From IMG/VR virus record IMGVR_UViG_3300047408_000085, positions 1 through 42,266 of that record: DNA of 42,266 nucleotides; one strand, given 5' to 3'. Each line of letters begins with the position of its first letter. The first letter of the stretch is position 1. Source of the DNA: a virus. A program made the translations under genes and the position numbers. Below the pieces are notes generated by a model that ran no database searches, had not been told where the DNA came from, and saw only the letters and a list, made by a program, of their open reading frames with translations. Positions 1-8,223 of the stretch are shown in pieces.

Positions 1-127
1 AGCCCGAGCGTGTTGCGGGTTTTCTTCGCGCGGTCGAGCTGCCACAGATTCGAGCCGATCACCGGGTTGTCGTCGTAATAGCTCGCCCACCAGCCGCGGG
101 TGTCGCTGGTGCCATCGGTCGGCGTGA
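1..127. repeat. Terminal direct repeat (copy 1), circular-contig overlap
   Basis: These 127 bases are identical to 42140-42266. The gp46-like reading frame continues without a break when the two copies are merged, so the repeat most likely marks the closure point of a circular or circularly permuted molecule. An overlap of exactly 127 nt fits an assembler k-mer and is probably not a biological terminal repeat. Confidence 0.9.
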
Positions 128-341
128 AATCGGGCGTCGCGAGGCGATCGGAAAACAGCGACACCAAGCAGGCGGTTTCGAGATCCTGGCCGGTTTCGAG
201 ATCGCCCTCGGCGAGCGCCCAATCGCCGAGCGTGTTGACGTTATCCCAAACGATCCGGATATCGCCGTCGCAGGCGGCGGCAGGCAATGGCGCCTCGGCG
301 ATCGGCACGGGGAGCCCGTCAGCCTCGATCCAGCCGGTCAT
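1..341 (-). CDS. Mu gp46-like baseplate protein, N-terminal part (continues at 42139 across the junction)
   Basis: Baseplate component of Mu-type contractile tails. The ATG at 341-339 overlaps the stop of the upstream spike gene as ATGA. The frame runs off the window start and resumes at 42139, ending at 41926. Joined, it is 555 nt, coding for 184 residues, close to the usual size of the GP46 family. The N-terminal part contains the acidic '[10 protein letters not shown]' segment and '[12 protein letters not shown]' typical of that family, followed by '[13 protein letters not shown]'. Its neighbours are gp45-like and gp47-like genes, in the order seen in Mu. Confidence 0.85.
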   Translation of the reverse strand, partial: MTGWIEADGLPVPIAEAPLPAAACDGDIRIVWDNVNTLGDWALAEGDLETGQDLETACLVSLFSDRLATPDFTPTDGTSDTRGWWASYYDDNPVIGSNLWQLDRAKKTRNTLG

Positions 342-2389
342 GCCGCGCCTTCGAGCGCATCGAGCCGCGCCGCGAGCTCTTTGACGGAATTGATCAACGC
401 ATAAACCAGATTCCCCGGCGCAAGCGTTGCGACGGTGCCGCCTTTGTCATCGGTGAATTCGCTGACGAGCTCGGGCATATGCGGCTCGACCTCATCGGCG
501 ATCAGCCCGATATACAGGTCACTCGGCTCGTCGCGATGAAACGGGGATCCAGCCCGATAACGATAGCTGACTGGTTTAAGCGCGAGGATTGCGTCGAGGC
601 CGCGGGTGTAAGGAGAGATGTCCTGTTTAATATCGCGATTAGAAAAAACGTTCCAGACGCCACTGTTGTTGTAAGTATTAGTGCCATTAAAAGCCGCATA
701 GCTCACGGATGCAGCCGCGTTTTGCCAATAATATATCCCGCCCGAGCCGCCGCGCGTATAAAATGCGCCGGGGGAGGCGTCAATAAAGCTTGTGCCGCCG
801 ATGGCGATAACGGGGTTCGCTGCGCCGGTCACGGTTAAGTTGCCGGGACCTATTGTCACCGCTCCGGTGGCGCGGTTGATCGTCAGCGGATAGTCGATGC
901 CAGTGCCCGCATCGTTGTAACGCGCGATCCCAAAGTTCGAGCCCGCGTTGCCAGTGCTTTCCGCTGCACCGTCACCAAGGTCGATTTCCCAACGCAGATT
1001 CGCGCCTTGGTAGCCCAGCAATTGGTTGCGGTTCCCCGCGGCACTTCGCACAGCTAACGCAGACCAACCGGAAGCGAGGGCAATCGTCAAATTTCCGGTC
1101 AGCGTGCCGCCGGTCAGCGGCAAATAAGGCACCGCAGTCGAGATCGTCGCGGGCGTCGTGCCGGTGTTGATCGCGATGCCCGCCCCGGCTTGGTATGTCG
1201 TCCCGGCGGTTCCCGCCGGGCCTTGCGGCCCGGTGGCGCCCTGCGGTCCTGCGGGTCCGGTGTTGCCCGTCGCGCCTTGCGGCCCGGTGGCGCCGGTCGG
1301 GCCCGTCAAGCCGATCGGGCCTTGCGGGCCCGTCGCTCCGGTCGGCCCCGCGGGCCCGGGAACGGTCGAGTCGGCGCCCGTCGCGCCTGTCGGCCCGGTG
1401 GCGCCGGTCGGGCCCGTCAAGCCGATCGGGCCTTGCGGGCCCGTCGCTCCGGTCGGCCCCGCGGGCCCGGGAACGGTCGAGTCGGCGCCCGTCGCGCCTG
1501 TCGGCCCGGTGGCGCCCGTGTCGCCTTTCGCCCCTTGCGGCCCGGTGGCGCCCTGCGGCCCGGTGTTGCCGATCGGCCCCGTCGCGCCGGTCGGCCCCGG
1601 CGGCCCCGTCGCCCCGGTCAAGCCGATCGGGCCTTGCGGTCCGGTCGGGCCGATCAGCGAGGTTCCGGGAGTCGGCCAGCCGCCATTTTTCGGCCCGTAA
1701 ATGTTATGCGGCACGGTGTCGATGTAGAAATCGCCCGCCTGTCCGACGGTTCCCGGCGGCGCGCCGGTTCCGTGCAACACCGTGTTACCCGCGGGTCCGG
1801 TCGCCCCGGTCGGCCCCGGCGGGCCTTGCGGTCCTGGCGGGCCCGCGGAGCCGCTGCCCCCGATCGGGTTGCCGTTCTGAAAAAATCCGCCGCTCGCGTC
1901 GATCTTGCCGAGCGCCTTGATGTCTTTCGTCGCGGTCGTGATCGGCGAGTCGAGCGTGACGGTATCGGTCCCCTTGATCGTCGCCGCCTTGCTGTTGATC
2001 GACGCGCTATTGCCCGCATTGAGCGCGACCGCCTTTTCGCGGCTGAATTTGAGATTGTCGCCCTCGTCCGTGTAGAGCCCGACCTCGCCCGGCTTGTATT
2101 GCCGCGGGCGCGATTTCTGCTGGCCGGTTGCGACGATGATCGGGTTTGCCCGCTGTCCGGCGATGAAAAGCGCGGTCGCGTCGGTTCCCGGCGGCGGGTG
2201 CGAGTGAATCCCGTAGATGTTTTGCACCGCGACGTTATCGATCCGCTCGGGCGAGCCGTTGACCTCGATCTGCGCCTTCAAGACCGAGCCGGTGTCGTCC
2301 GTCGTGGCGATCCGCACGGGCGCGACGGACATCAGGATCCGGCGATAGAGGCGATCGACCTGCGATTGCAGGGATTGCGGCGTTATCAT
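338..2389 (-). CDS. Mu gp45-like baseplate spike fused to a collagen-like stalk and S74 chaperone
   Basis: 683 residues when started at the ATG at 2389, which overlaps the gp44 stop as ATGA; a longer open frame to 2707 only shadows gp44. Residues 1-180 match the gp45/gpV-type spike (OB-like start '[17 protein letters not shown]', then '[12 protein letters not shown]' and '[11 protein letters not shown]'). Residues about 183-398 are Gly-X-Y repeats ([11 protein letters not shown]), including a duplicated 37-residue unit. After a beta-rich region, residues 583-683 form a peptidase S74 intramolecular chaperone beginning 'SNRDIKQDI', with Ser583 and Lys588 as the expected self-cleavage dyad. In most Mu-like phages gp45 is a short spike, so this is a spike and fibre in one polypeptide. 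The domain reading is firm; the function in adsorption is inferred. Confidence 0.85.
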   Translation of the reverse strand: MITPQSLQSQVDRLYRRILMSVAPVRIATTDDTGSVLKAQIEVNGSPERIDNVAVQNIYGIHSHPPPGTDATALFIAGQRANPIIVATGQQKSRPRQYKPGEVGLYTDEGDNLKFSREKAVALNAGNSASINSKAATIKGTDTVTLDSPITTATKDIKALGKIDASGGFFQNGNPIGGSGSAGPPGPQGPPGPTGATGPAGNTVLHGTGAPPGTVGQAGDFYIDTVPHNIYGPKNGGWPTPGTSLIGPTGPQGPIGLTGATGPPGPTGATGPIGNTGPQGATGPQGAKGDTGATGPTGATGADSTVPGPAGPTGATGPQGPIGLTGPTGATGPTGATGADSTVPGPAGPTGATGPQGPIGLTGPTGATGPQGATGNTGPAGPQGATGPQGPAGTAGTTYQAGAGIAINTGTTPATISTAVPYLPLTGGTLTGNLTIALASGWSALAVRSAAGNRNQLLGYQGANLRWEIDLGDGAAESTGNAGSNFGIARYNDAGTGIDYPLTINRATGAVTIGPGNLTVTGAANPVIAIGGTSFIDASPGAFYTRGGSGGIYYWQNAAASVSYAAFNGTNTYNNSGVWNVFSNRDIKQDISPYTRGLDAILALKPVSYRYRAGSPFHRDEPSDLYIGLIADEVEPHMPELVSEFTDDKGGTVATLAPGNLVYALINSVKELAARLDALEGAA
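1285..1506. repeat. Tandem 111-bp repeat in collagen-like segment
   Basis: Two nearly identical 111-bp units in tandem, seen for example as the same decamer at 1291 and 1402. Each encodes a 37-residue Gly-X-Y stretch interrupted by 'ADSTVPGPA'. Such coding repeats can change copy number by slippage or recombination, which would change fibre length. Confidence 0.8.
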
Positions 2390-3567
2390 GGGCTGTTGCC
2401 GCTCGCGTCGGGCTTGGTAGGGTTGTTCCCCTGGACATTTTCGAGGAGCGGCGGAAGCGGCTGGAAAACCGTCGGCTCCGGCTCGAACGCCGATTGCGGC
2501 ATCAGCATAACGATCGCGTGTTGCCCCATCTCGTCGCGGGTGTAGGAGAGCTGTCCGATCAACCAATTCGCCGACGGCAATTTGAGCGCGGGGAGGCGGA
2601 TCGGGGCGAGATGGTTGACATCCCATAGCGTGCCCGCGGTATCGCGCCAGGAATCGGCGGTGACGGTGACGGCTTGCGAGTGTCCGGCGCGCCGGTTCGC
2701 CTCCCATTTCACGCGGGCTTCGAGGATCGGCCCGGTGTTGTCGACCTGTTCGGAGATGATGATCCGGCGCCGGAAGCGAGGGACTTGATCATCCTTGACG
2801 ATAACGCCCCGCGGGACATGCCCGCCGCTCTCGGTCGTGAGCCCGAGCGCCGAGGTGTAGAAGCCCTCATATTCCGAGAATCGCTCGTCCATCGTGAACG
2901 TCACTTCGGCTTGCTCGACGTTGGCGCCTTGCACAAAGCCGCTCGCCATCTTTTGCGATCCGGCTTTCGCGAGCTGCAGCGTCCCATCGGGCAGATCGTA
3001 GGCGACGAGGGATGAATAGCGGGTGATCCGATCGATGATCTCCCAAGGCGTCTCGCCCAAATTGATGTTGAATTGCGGGATCTCTTTGCCGGGCCCGTCG
3101 AGGCTCGACACCGTGACCCCGTAGGGCTTGGCGAGCTGCTGCGCGATCGCCAGCGTCGTCCCGCCGAGGATCTGATAGGTCGGATTCTCCTTGTCGCCGA
3201 CGAAGGCGGCGCAGTCGACTAGATCGGAGCTCTTGCTGCGCCCGGTGATTTTGACGGTATGGGCCCGCGAGCTGACGATCGCCGTGTAGCGGTCGATCCA
3301 GCCGGTAATGACGAGATCGCCGCCGATTTTGACCTGACAGGCATCGCCCGGCTTGATCGCGATATCGGTCGACGGGCTCGGATAGTGCTCCGTCACCTGT
3401 ACCTCGAAATTCGCCGGGATCGTCCCCATCGTGCGGTTGACGGCGGCGCGTTGCCAGCCGCCCCATTCCTTGCCGCCGATGATCAATGTGAGCGTGTCCG
3501 GGCCCGTCGCCTTTGGTTTGGGCGCCGCGGCTGTTACCTCGAGATCGTCGAGAACGGCGTCGACCAT
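2386..3567 (-). CDS. Mu gp44-like baseplate hub protein
   Basis: 393 residues, starting at ATG 3567 and overlapping the upstream gene as TGATG. It reads as the gp44/gpD-type hub family: an N-terminal '[21 protein letters not shown]' start, '[19 protein letters not shown]' and 'TIKITGR'-like barrel strands, and a later '[19 protein letters not shown]' segment typical of phage late-control/hub proteins. It should form the trimeric central hub that carries the gp45 spike. The C-terminus (Pro-rich '[14 protein letters not shown]') is probably unstructured. Gene order gp43-gp44-gp45-gp46-gp47-gp48 supports the call. Confidence 0.85.
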   Translation of the reverse strand: MVDAVLDDLEVTAAAPKPKATGPDTLTLIIGGKEWGGWQRAAVNRTMGTIPANFEVQVTEHYPSPSTDIAIKPGDACQVKIGGDLVITGWIDRYTAIVSSRAHTVKITGRSKSSDLVDCAAFVGDKENPTYQILGGTTLAIAQQLAKPYGVTVSSLDGPGKEIPQFNINLGETPWEIIDRITRYSSLVAYDLPDGTLQLAKAGSQKMASGFVQGANVEQAEVTFTMDERFSEYEGFYTSALGLTTESGGHVPRGVIVKDDQVPRFRRRIIISEQVDNTGPILEARVKWEANRRAGHSQAVTVTADSWRDTAGTLWDVNHLAPIRLPALKLPSANWLIGQLSYTRDEMGQHAIVMLMPQSAFEPEPTVFQPLPPLLENVQGNNPTKPDASGNSP

Positions 3568-4127
3568 CAGCGGGACAGCGCCGGGAATTCGAGCGGCATA
3601 AAGAGCGGATGCGGCGGATCAGCCGAGGCGACGAGCTCGGGCTCGCGGCTGGTGTCCTGATAGAGAGTCCATGCCTCCGCGAGCGATGGCATCGAGACGC
3701 GCGTCGTGACGTCGACGAGGGCGGCGAGATTGGCGCCGCGGACGGCCAGATCGAGGGCGACGGCGGCGCGCAGCGTGCGAAGCGCCTGATAGGTTGCATC
3801 GCGCATCGCGTCGGCGGCGCGGATCGCCTCGGCGTCGAGCGCGTCGCAGACCAAGAGGCGCAGCGATTGCGCGTCCTGATACGAGATCGGCTGGTAAAGC
3901 TTGGCGGCGCGTCCGAGCGCGGAACAAGCGGCACAACGTAGCGTCGAGGCGAGCGCCTGTTGCACCTTCCTGGCTCGATCGGCGAGCGGACCCTTTCCGG
4001 GGAGCGGCGGCGGCATCCAGCCCGCCAGCGGCAGCAGCAGGCGGATCGCGTCCGCCGGATCCGCCGTCGCGTCGGACAATGCCGTCGCGAGATCGACGGC
4101 GGCGGCCCCGAATGCTTCAGCCGTCAC
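3567..4127 (-). CDS. Mu gp43-like (DNA circularisation family) protein, C-terminal fragment
   Basis: About 186 residues from a GTG at 4127. The sequence 'SYQDAQSLRLLVCDALDAEA' through 'VALDLAVRGANLAALV' and 'EAWTLYQDTSREPELVASA' corresponds to the C-terminal half of DNA_circ/gp43 proteins, whose N-terminal half lies upstream at 4210-5022. The frame differs from that of the N-terminal half and is closed by a TAG at 4154-4152. No clear Shine-Dalgarno sequence precedes the GTG. It may be a separately translated subunit, the end of a frameshifted gene, or the product of recoding across the hairpin at 4151-4180. Confidence 0.65.
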   Translation of the reverse strand: MTAEAFGAAAVDLATALSDATADPADAIRLLLPLAGWMPPPLPGKGPLADRARKVQQALASTLRCAACSALGRAAKLYQPISYQDAQSLRLLVCDALDAEAIRAADAMRDATYQALRTLRAAVALDLAVRGANLAALVDVTTRVSMPSLAEAWTLYQDTSREPELVASADPPHPLFMPLEFPALSR

Positions 4128-4150
4128 CGCTGGCGCACCGCTGCTAACCG

Positions 4151-4180
4151 CCTACGGGGCGGAACGGGTCCGCCGGTAGG
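4151..4180 (-). other. Imperfect 30-bp hairpin between the two gp43 fragments
   Basis: Read on the minus strand: outer stem CCTAC/GTAGG, a small internal loop, inner stem GGCGGA/TCCGCC, and a CCCGT loop. It lies in the 82-base gap between the stop of the N-terminal gp43 fragment and the GTG of the C-terminal fragment. A GGGGATCCCC palindrome lies just 5' of it on the same strand. It could be an inserted palindromic element, an attenuator, or a structure affecting translation. No T-tract follows, so it is not a classical terminator. Confidence 0.6.
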
Positions 4181-4209
4181 GTAGTGGCGGGGATCCCCTT
4201 CCATGCGCC

Positions 4210-5022
4210 CTACAGCGCCCCAGCGGCGCCGTTGAGCGTGTCGGCGGCATCGAGCACGGCTTGCCGCGTCGTGATCGAGGCGGACAGCGCCGAGGCGACG
4301 GTCGAGCCGATCGGGAGGAGCGTCCCGCGGCGCCCGCTGGAATAGCGCCCATAGTAGCCCGACAGCCCGGCGACGGCATTCAACGAGCGCGTCGCATCGT
4401 CGACCAGATTGACCGCTGTCGTCGCATAGCCCGAGATCGAGCTCACAGAGACGGCGGGAACAATCGAGACATCGGCGAGCGAGCGCCCGAGATCCGATGT
4501 CGAGGCGGCGTCGAGCCCGCTCGCGGCGGCGTCGACAGCCTCGCCGGTTGCCGTCTGCGATTGCGGAAAGGTGAGCTCGCCCGCGACGATGAATTGAAAG
4601 GCGATCTCGACGAGGCGCCCGCGCTCGCGGCGATCGGTCGTCGAGAAATCGACGAGCACGCACTCGACCGAGCCGAATGTCGGATGCACCAGCGTCCCGG
4701 CGCCCGCTGTTTCGCAAGCCCGGATCATCGCGTTGCGTTGCTGGTACACGTCATCGCCGACGAGGAAAGCTTGAAAGGCGAAGCGCCGCGGCAGGCGGCC
4801 GAGATCCTCGATCCATACGGTGTCGCGGTAGGGATATTCATGCGGCACGGTGCGGCGCCCCGCGTGCGTCTCGGCGGCATCCATGACAAAGCCGACGCCG
4901 CGCCAGGATCCGGGCTGCAGTTGCTCCCACCACGACGAGTCGAGCCAGGACGCGCCGCTCTGATCGGTTTGGAGCCGAGAGCCTGCGGTCTGAACAAGCG
5001 GGCCGATCCCTAAGTCGCTCAT
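4210..5022 (-). CDS. Mu gp43-like DNA circularisation family protein, N-terminal fragment
   Basis: 270 residues. The start at 5022 overlaps the tape-measure stop (ATGA). Residues 30-130 match the DNA_circ_N domain: 'LQPGSWRGVGFVMDAAETHAG', 'RTVPHEYPYRDTVWIEDLGR', 'FQAFLVGDDVYQQRNAMI' and 'AGTLVHPTFGSVECVL'. Family members are usually 400-490 residues long; here the frame stops at TAG 4212-4210, and the rest of the family sequence is in another frame downstream. Despite the family name the protein is a baseplate/tail component in Mu-type phages, binding near the hub. Confidence 0.8.
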   Translation of the reverse strand: MSDLGIGPLVQTAGSRLQTDQSGASWLDSSWWEQLQPGSWRGVGFVMDAAETHAGRRTVPHEYPYRDTVWIEDLGRLPRRFAFQAFLVGDDVYQQRNAMIRACETAGAGTLVHPTFGSVECVLVDFSTTDRRERGRLVEIAFQFIVAGELTFPQSQTATGEAVDAAASGLDAASTSDLGRSLADVSIVPAVSVSSISGYATTAVNLVDDATRSLNAVAGLSGYYGRYSSGRRGTLLPIGSTVASALSASITTRQAVLDAADTLNGAAGAL

Positions 5023-7331
5023 ACGTTCTGCAATTGCTGCTGTTCGACGCGGGGCGGGTTGAGGTTGATTCCGGCGCCCGCCGCGGAGGCGGTGACGCTC
5101 GCCCCCGGCGGCGGGTTGCGATGCGTGATGTTCACGTCGACCGAGCCCGAGACGGGCGGGCCTCCGGTGACTTGCGCCGGGGCGCCGCTCGCCTGCGGCG
5201 GCATTTGGGCGGCAGGCGCGGCGGCTTGCGGCGGCGCGGCGGCTTGCTGCGGCATCCGGGCGGCAGGCGCGGCGGCTTGCTGCGGCGTGGCGGCGGCAAG
5301 CCCGGCGGCTTGGCGCGCATATTTCAGCCGATCCGGCCCGGTCATGTACGGCGTTACGACCCGGCTACCGATGCGCGTGCCAAAGTATTTCGGGATGACA
5401 TCGGCGGGCGTCTCGAATTCCTTGTGCGTGACGCGGCTCGCCGCCTCGATCCCCTGCGTTTCCTTCAAGTGAGCGAGGAAACCGGCGTATTTGCCGGTTA
5501 GCTCATGCTTCAGAAAGCCGACATTCGCCGCATGAGAATGCGGGTCGAGCCCCTGTTCTGCCGACCACTTTTCAAAGTCGACGCGGCGCGAGCCGGTCCA
5601 TTGCCCATAGCCGAGCCCGCCGCGCCCCGAGATCGGGCGCCCTTCCTGCAGGCTCTTAAATCCGGCGCTCTCATATCCGAGGTTGCCGACAAGGCCCGCG
5701 GCTTGATCGCGGGTGAGGCCCAGCGAGGTTTCCAGATCCGCGACGATACCGCCCGCGCGTTGCTGATAGAGCGATCCGGCTTTCGCGGGCCCGGCGACGT
5801 TCGCCGTGCTCGTCGGCGTCGCCTCCCCGGCGCCGCCTTCCGCGGGCGTTGCCGCGGCGGGCGTCGGCCCGGCGGGCGGCGTGTAGGAGGCGGGCGTCGG
5901 CGCCGCGGCGGTCGCGGGCGCGGGCGCTCGCATCCCGCCCATGCGCCCCGGCCCGCGTGCGGACGGCGGAGCTGGTGCGGTCGTGCCAGCGGGCGGCGCA
6001 GCCGTTGCGGGCGCCGGGTTGCCGCCGAGATCCAGCACCGGGCCCGCCGGGGAGGGCGCAGCAGGCGCCCCAGGCGCCCCCGCCGGGGAGGGCGCAGGCG
6101 TGCCGCCGAGCACCGGGCCAGCGTTGGGCGTCCCCGCGGCTGGCGGCGGCGCCAGTGGATTCTTATCGGTCGGGAAATAGCCCTCGGCCCAAGGCGCTTT
6201 GCCTTTCATGATGTTCTGAAATGATTTCCACAAACCCGCGCCGGGCGCGAGGTTGCCCGGATCGGCGATGACCGACTTAGCCCCTTCGTAGGCGGCGAAC
6301 AGGGCGGCGAGCGGCGCGAGCGCGCGCGTAATCGTCAGGCCAAGGGTTGCAACGCTGGTTGTCAGCGATGCCACGGCACCGACCGCCTTGATCCCGATCT
6401 GCAGAGCGAACAGTCCGCCGAGCGCGGTCACGGCGATGCCGATCGCGTCGAGCGCGACGATCACCGCCGGTTTGTGATTCCGGACAAGCTCCGACATCCA
6501 GTTGAGAACCGGCGTGAAGTACGGCGCCAGCATCGCGCCCATATCCTCGCCGAGACGGCTAAACGCGACGTTGACCTCGCTCAGAGCGTCGTGGAATTGA
6601 TGCAGACCGTCGATCTGTTCTTTCGTCAGCGCGCCGTATTTCGCCGCCTCCGCCTCCGCCTCTTGCCTCGTTTTTCCGGCGAGGCGGTATTGTTCCACGA
6701 CATCGAACAGCGCGCGCCCGCCGAGCTCGGTCGCCACAGTCTCGCGGTCGCGGGCATCCGTGATCTTGCTGATCCGGTCGATCTCGTCGCCTTCAAGATC
6801 GACAGCGTTGCGTAAGTTGCCGTTGTTGTCGCGGAGCGCGATCCCGAGATTTCTCAACCGCTGCGCCGCGACGGCATTGCGCCCGAGAAAGGCGTCGTAA
6901 CTCGTTTTCGCGACGTTTTTCAGCGACTCCGTCATCGTGTCGGCGGATCCGCCTGCGATGCGGAACCCGTTTTGCATCGTCTGCAGGCGTTGCGTCGTCG
7001 TGTTGACGTAGGTCGAATCGAGCTGCAGAGCCCGAGCAAAATTCGCGGTCGATTCGGCGAGCTTTGCCATCCCGGCGAGCGAGGCCGCTCCGGTGATCGT
7101 GCCGAGCACCGGGACGATGCGCGCCAGCGAACTGAACGCGGTCCCCGCCGCGCTCCCGATCTCGCCAAAGCCCTCCGCAACCTTTTTTAGCCCGCTGGAA
7201 TCGATGATGCGCGCGAGCTGCCGCTGTTGCCGCTCGATCGGCGCGCGCATCTGCTGAATGCGGCGCGTGATCGCTTCGAGGGTTTTCGTCGCCTCGTCGA
7301 CAACGGAAAAGGTGACGCTGTAACCAGCCAC
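5019..7331 (-). CDS. Tail tape-measure protein with phage tail lysozyme domain
   Basis: 770 residues starting at GTG 7331. The N-terminal 200 residues are helical and coiled-coil rich, as in Mu gp42-type tape measures ('ATKTLEAITRRIQQMRAPIE'). A hydrophobic segment lies around residues 270-320 ('AIGIAVTALGGLFALQIGI'). A long Pro/Ala-rich linker spans about 385-520. Residues about 525-645 look like the Phage_lysozyme2 family ('GIVADLETSLGLTRDQAAG', 'NLGYESAGFKSLQEG', 'GRGGLGYGQWTGSRR'), with the Glu in 'GYESAGF' as the likely catalytic acid. The protein sets tail length and probably cuts peptidoglycan during entry. It is the only clear cell-wall hydrolase found in the genome. Confidence 0.9.
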   Translation of the reverse strand: MAGYSVTFSVVDEATKTLEAITRRIQQMRAPIERQQRQLARIIDSSGLKKVAEGFGEIGSAAGTAFSSLARIVPVLGTITGAASLAGMAKLAESTANFARALQLDSTYVNTTTQRLQTMQNGFRIAGGSADTMTESLKNVAKTSYDAFLGRNAVAAQRLRNLGIALRDNNGNLRNAVDLEGDEIDRISKITDARDRETVATELGGRALFDVVEQYRLAGKTRQEAEAEAAKYGALTKEQIDGLHQFHDALSEVNVAFSRLGEDMGAMLAPYFTPVLNWMSELVRNHKPAVIVALDAIGIAVTALGGLFALQIGIKAVGAVASLTTSVATLGLTITRALAPLAALFAAYEGAKSVIADPGNLAPGAGLWKSFQNIMKGKAPWAEGYFPTDKNPLAPPPAAGTPNAGPVLGGTPAPSPAGAPGAPAAPSPAGPVLDLGGNPAPATAAPPAGTTAPAPPSARGPGRMGGMRAPAPATAAAPTPASYTPPAGPTPAAATPAEGGAGEATPTSTANVAGPAKAGSLYQQRAGGIVADLETSLGLTRDQAAGLVGNLGYESAGFKSLQEGRPISGRGGLGYGQWTGSRRVDFEKWSAEQGLDPHSHAANVGFLKHELTGKYAGFLAHLKETQGIEAASRVTHKEFETPADVIPKYFGTRIGSRVVTPYMTGPDRLKYARQAAGLAAATPQQAAAPAARMPQQAAAPPQAAAPAAQMPPQASGAPAQVTGGPPVSGSVDVNITHRNPPPGASVTASAAGAGINLNPPRVEQQQLQNV

Positions 7332-7364
7332 CTAGCTAATCATCCCGAGCAAGGGAGATAGGAA

Positions 7365-7840
7365 TCATCCGTCGCTGCGTCGGCTGGCGATGATCCGGTT
7401 TGTCTGTTCGAGCCACCAGAGGAGCTCCGTCCCGGTCAGCTCGAAACCCGCGCGCGGCCCCCATCCCCAAAACCGGCTCAGGTCGGCGATCAGCTCTCGA
7501 TAATTGACGGGCCACCGCTCAAAAATCGCGCTAAAAAATCGGAGCCCTCCCGGACCTGTGAAATCCGCATCCGCTCGACGATGGCAACGTTCACCTTCGC
7601 GGCGCCCGCGACGAGCGCGATCTGATATTTGCGGACGGCGCTCGGGTGCATCCCGTTCGCGAGCTCGCGCTCGGCAATCTCGACCGCTTTTGCGGATGGT
7701 TCTTCGAGATGCAGCGTCGAATAGCGGTTGTCGTTGATCACGATCGCCGGTTCGATCTCGATGTCGAGGGTCTGCGGCTCCGTCGTCATGAGCACGTTGT
7801 CGGGATTGAGCGTGCCGCCGTTGAGGCGAAGGTCGCTCAT
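7365..7840 (-). CDS. Tail assembly chaperone, -1 frameshift fusion product (Mu gp41/E+E' type)
   Basis: The chaperone frame starting at 7840 shifts -1 at the T TTT TTA heptamer (7538-7532) and continues to the TGA at 7367-7365, giving a product of 158 residues. The extension reads 'FERWPVNYRELIADLSRFW' and 'LTGTELLWWLEQTNRII', which resembles the P2 gpE / GpE'-type C-terminus. The extension has no start codon or ribosome site of its own, which supports recoding. As in P2 and lambda, the long form is expected to deliver tape measure to the tube subunits. The next gene downstream is the tape measure, as expected. Confidence 0.8.
7490..7840 (-). CDS. Tail assembly chaperone, short form (Phage_TAC_7 / Mu gp41 family)
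   Basis: 116 residues from ATG 7840. The core reads 'YSTLHLEEPSAKAVEIAER' followed by 'PSAVRKYQIALVAGAAKVNV', the pattern of the E/gp41/gp14 chaperone family. It is the unshifted product; its last codons overlap the -1 frame extension. A divergent paralogue sits at 23944-24291 in the early region, which is unusual. It follows the tube gene by 3 nt, matching the tail operon order sheath-tube-chaperone-tape measure. Confidence 0.85.
   Translation of the reverse strand: MSDLRLNGGTLNPDNVLMTTEPQTLDIEIEPAIVINDNRYSTLHLEEPSAKAVEIAERELANGMHPSAVRKYQIALVAGAAKVNVAIVERMRISQVREGSDFLARFLSGGPSIIES
7532..7538 (-). promoter_or_regulatory. -1 ribosomal frameshift site (T TTT TTA)
   Basis: On the minus strand the zero-frame codons are gaT TTT TTA, a canonical X XXY YYZ slippery heptamer (all-U P-site and A-site codons). 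Slipping back by one nucleotide joins the chaperone to the downstream GpE'-like frame. The site lies 15 codons before the zero-frame stop. Confidence 0.8.
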
Positions 7841-7843
7841 TGG

Positions 7844-8209
7844 TTATTGCTCCGCGACGGAGACGCCATCGAAGCGGACTTCGAACGTCCCCTCGGCGGC
7901 TTTGACCTCGAGCGCGGCGGTGTTCCACATATTGCTGCCGCCGACGATCTTGCCGTTGGCGAGCGAGACGAGAACCTCGACGCACCGCATGTCATTAAAA
8001 TCGCCGACGCTGATCGATCCGGAGTCCCGCAGCGTCGCTTGGATATAGCCTTGTATCGGGACTTCACTGAAACCGTGAACGGTGTCGAGCCCGACGAGCG
8101 TCTCGCGTTTCCAGCGCGCCGGGCTCCAAGTGACATCTGACACCACCATGTAGGCGGTGCCATCAATGCTAATCCCGGTTATGCCAGCGAGGCGTTCACA
8201 AGCGGCCAT
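7844..8209 (-). CDS. Tail tube protein (Mu gpM-like)
   Basis: 121 residues. The start is ATG 8209, chosen because a strong AAAGGAGG site lies at 8225-8218; a longer open frame to 8431 shadows the sheath gene. The protein begins 'RLAGITGISIDGTAYMVVSD' and contains 'TVHGFSEVPIQGYIQATLRD' and 'VLVSLANGKIVGGSNMW', matching the Mu/P2-type tail tube family. It polymerises as hexamer rings inside the sheath. It sits between the sheath gene and the chaperone. Confidence 0.9.
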   Translation of the reverse strand: MAACERLAGITGISIDGTAYMVVSDVTWSPARWKRETLVGLDTVHGFSEVPIQGYIQATLRDSGSISVGDFNDMRCVEVLVSLANGKIVGGSNMWNTAALEVKAAEGTFEVRFDGVSVAEQ

Positions 8210-8223
8210 TTTCGGAGCCTCCT

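Noticed and set aside
1-127. Biological direct terminal repeat (T7-like)
   Set aside because: 127 bp equals a common assembly k-mer, lies inside a coding gene, and HNH plus P27/HK97 terminases suggest cos packaging.
1285-1506. Possible CRISPR-like repeat array
   Set aside because: The repeats are tandem coding units without spacers in a collagen-like segment.
1158-2545. Plus-strand Pro/Ala-rich or Arg-rich reading frames across the spike gene
   Set aside because: They are antisense shadows of the GC-rich Gly-X-Y repeats on the minus strand.
7532-7538. Reading the GpE'-like extension as an independent gene
   Set aside because: Its upstream frame is a shadow of the tube and chaperone genes and there is no suitable start codon; the slippery site explains it better.
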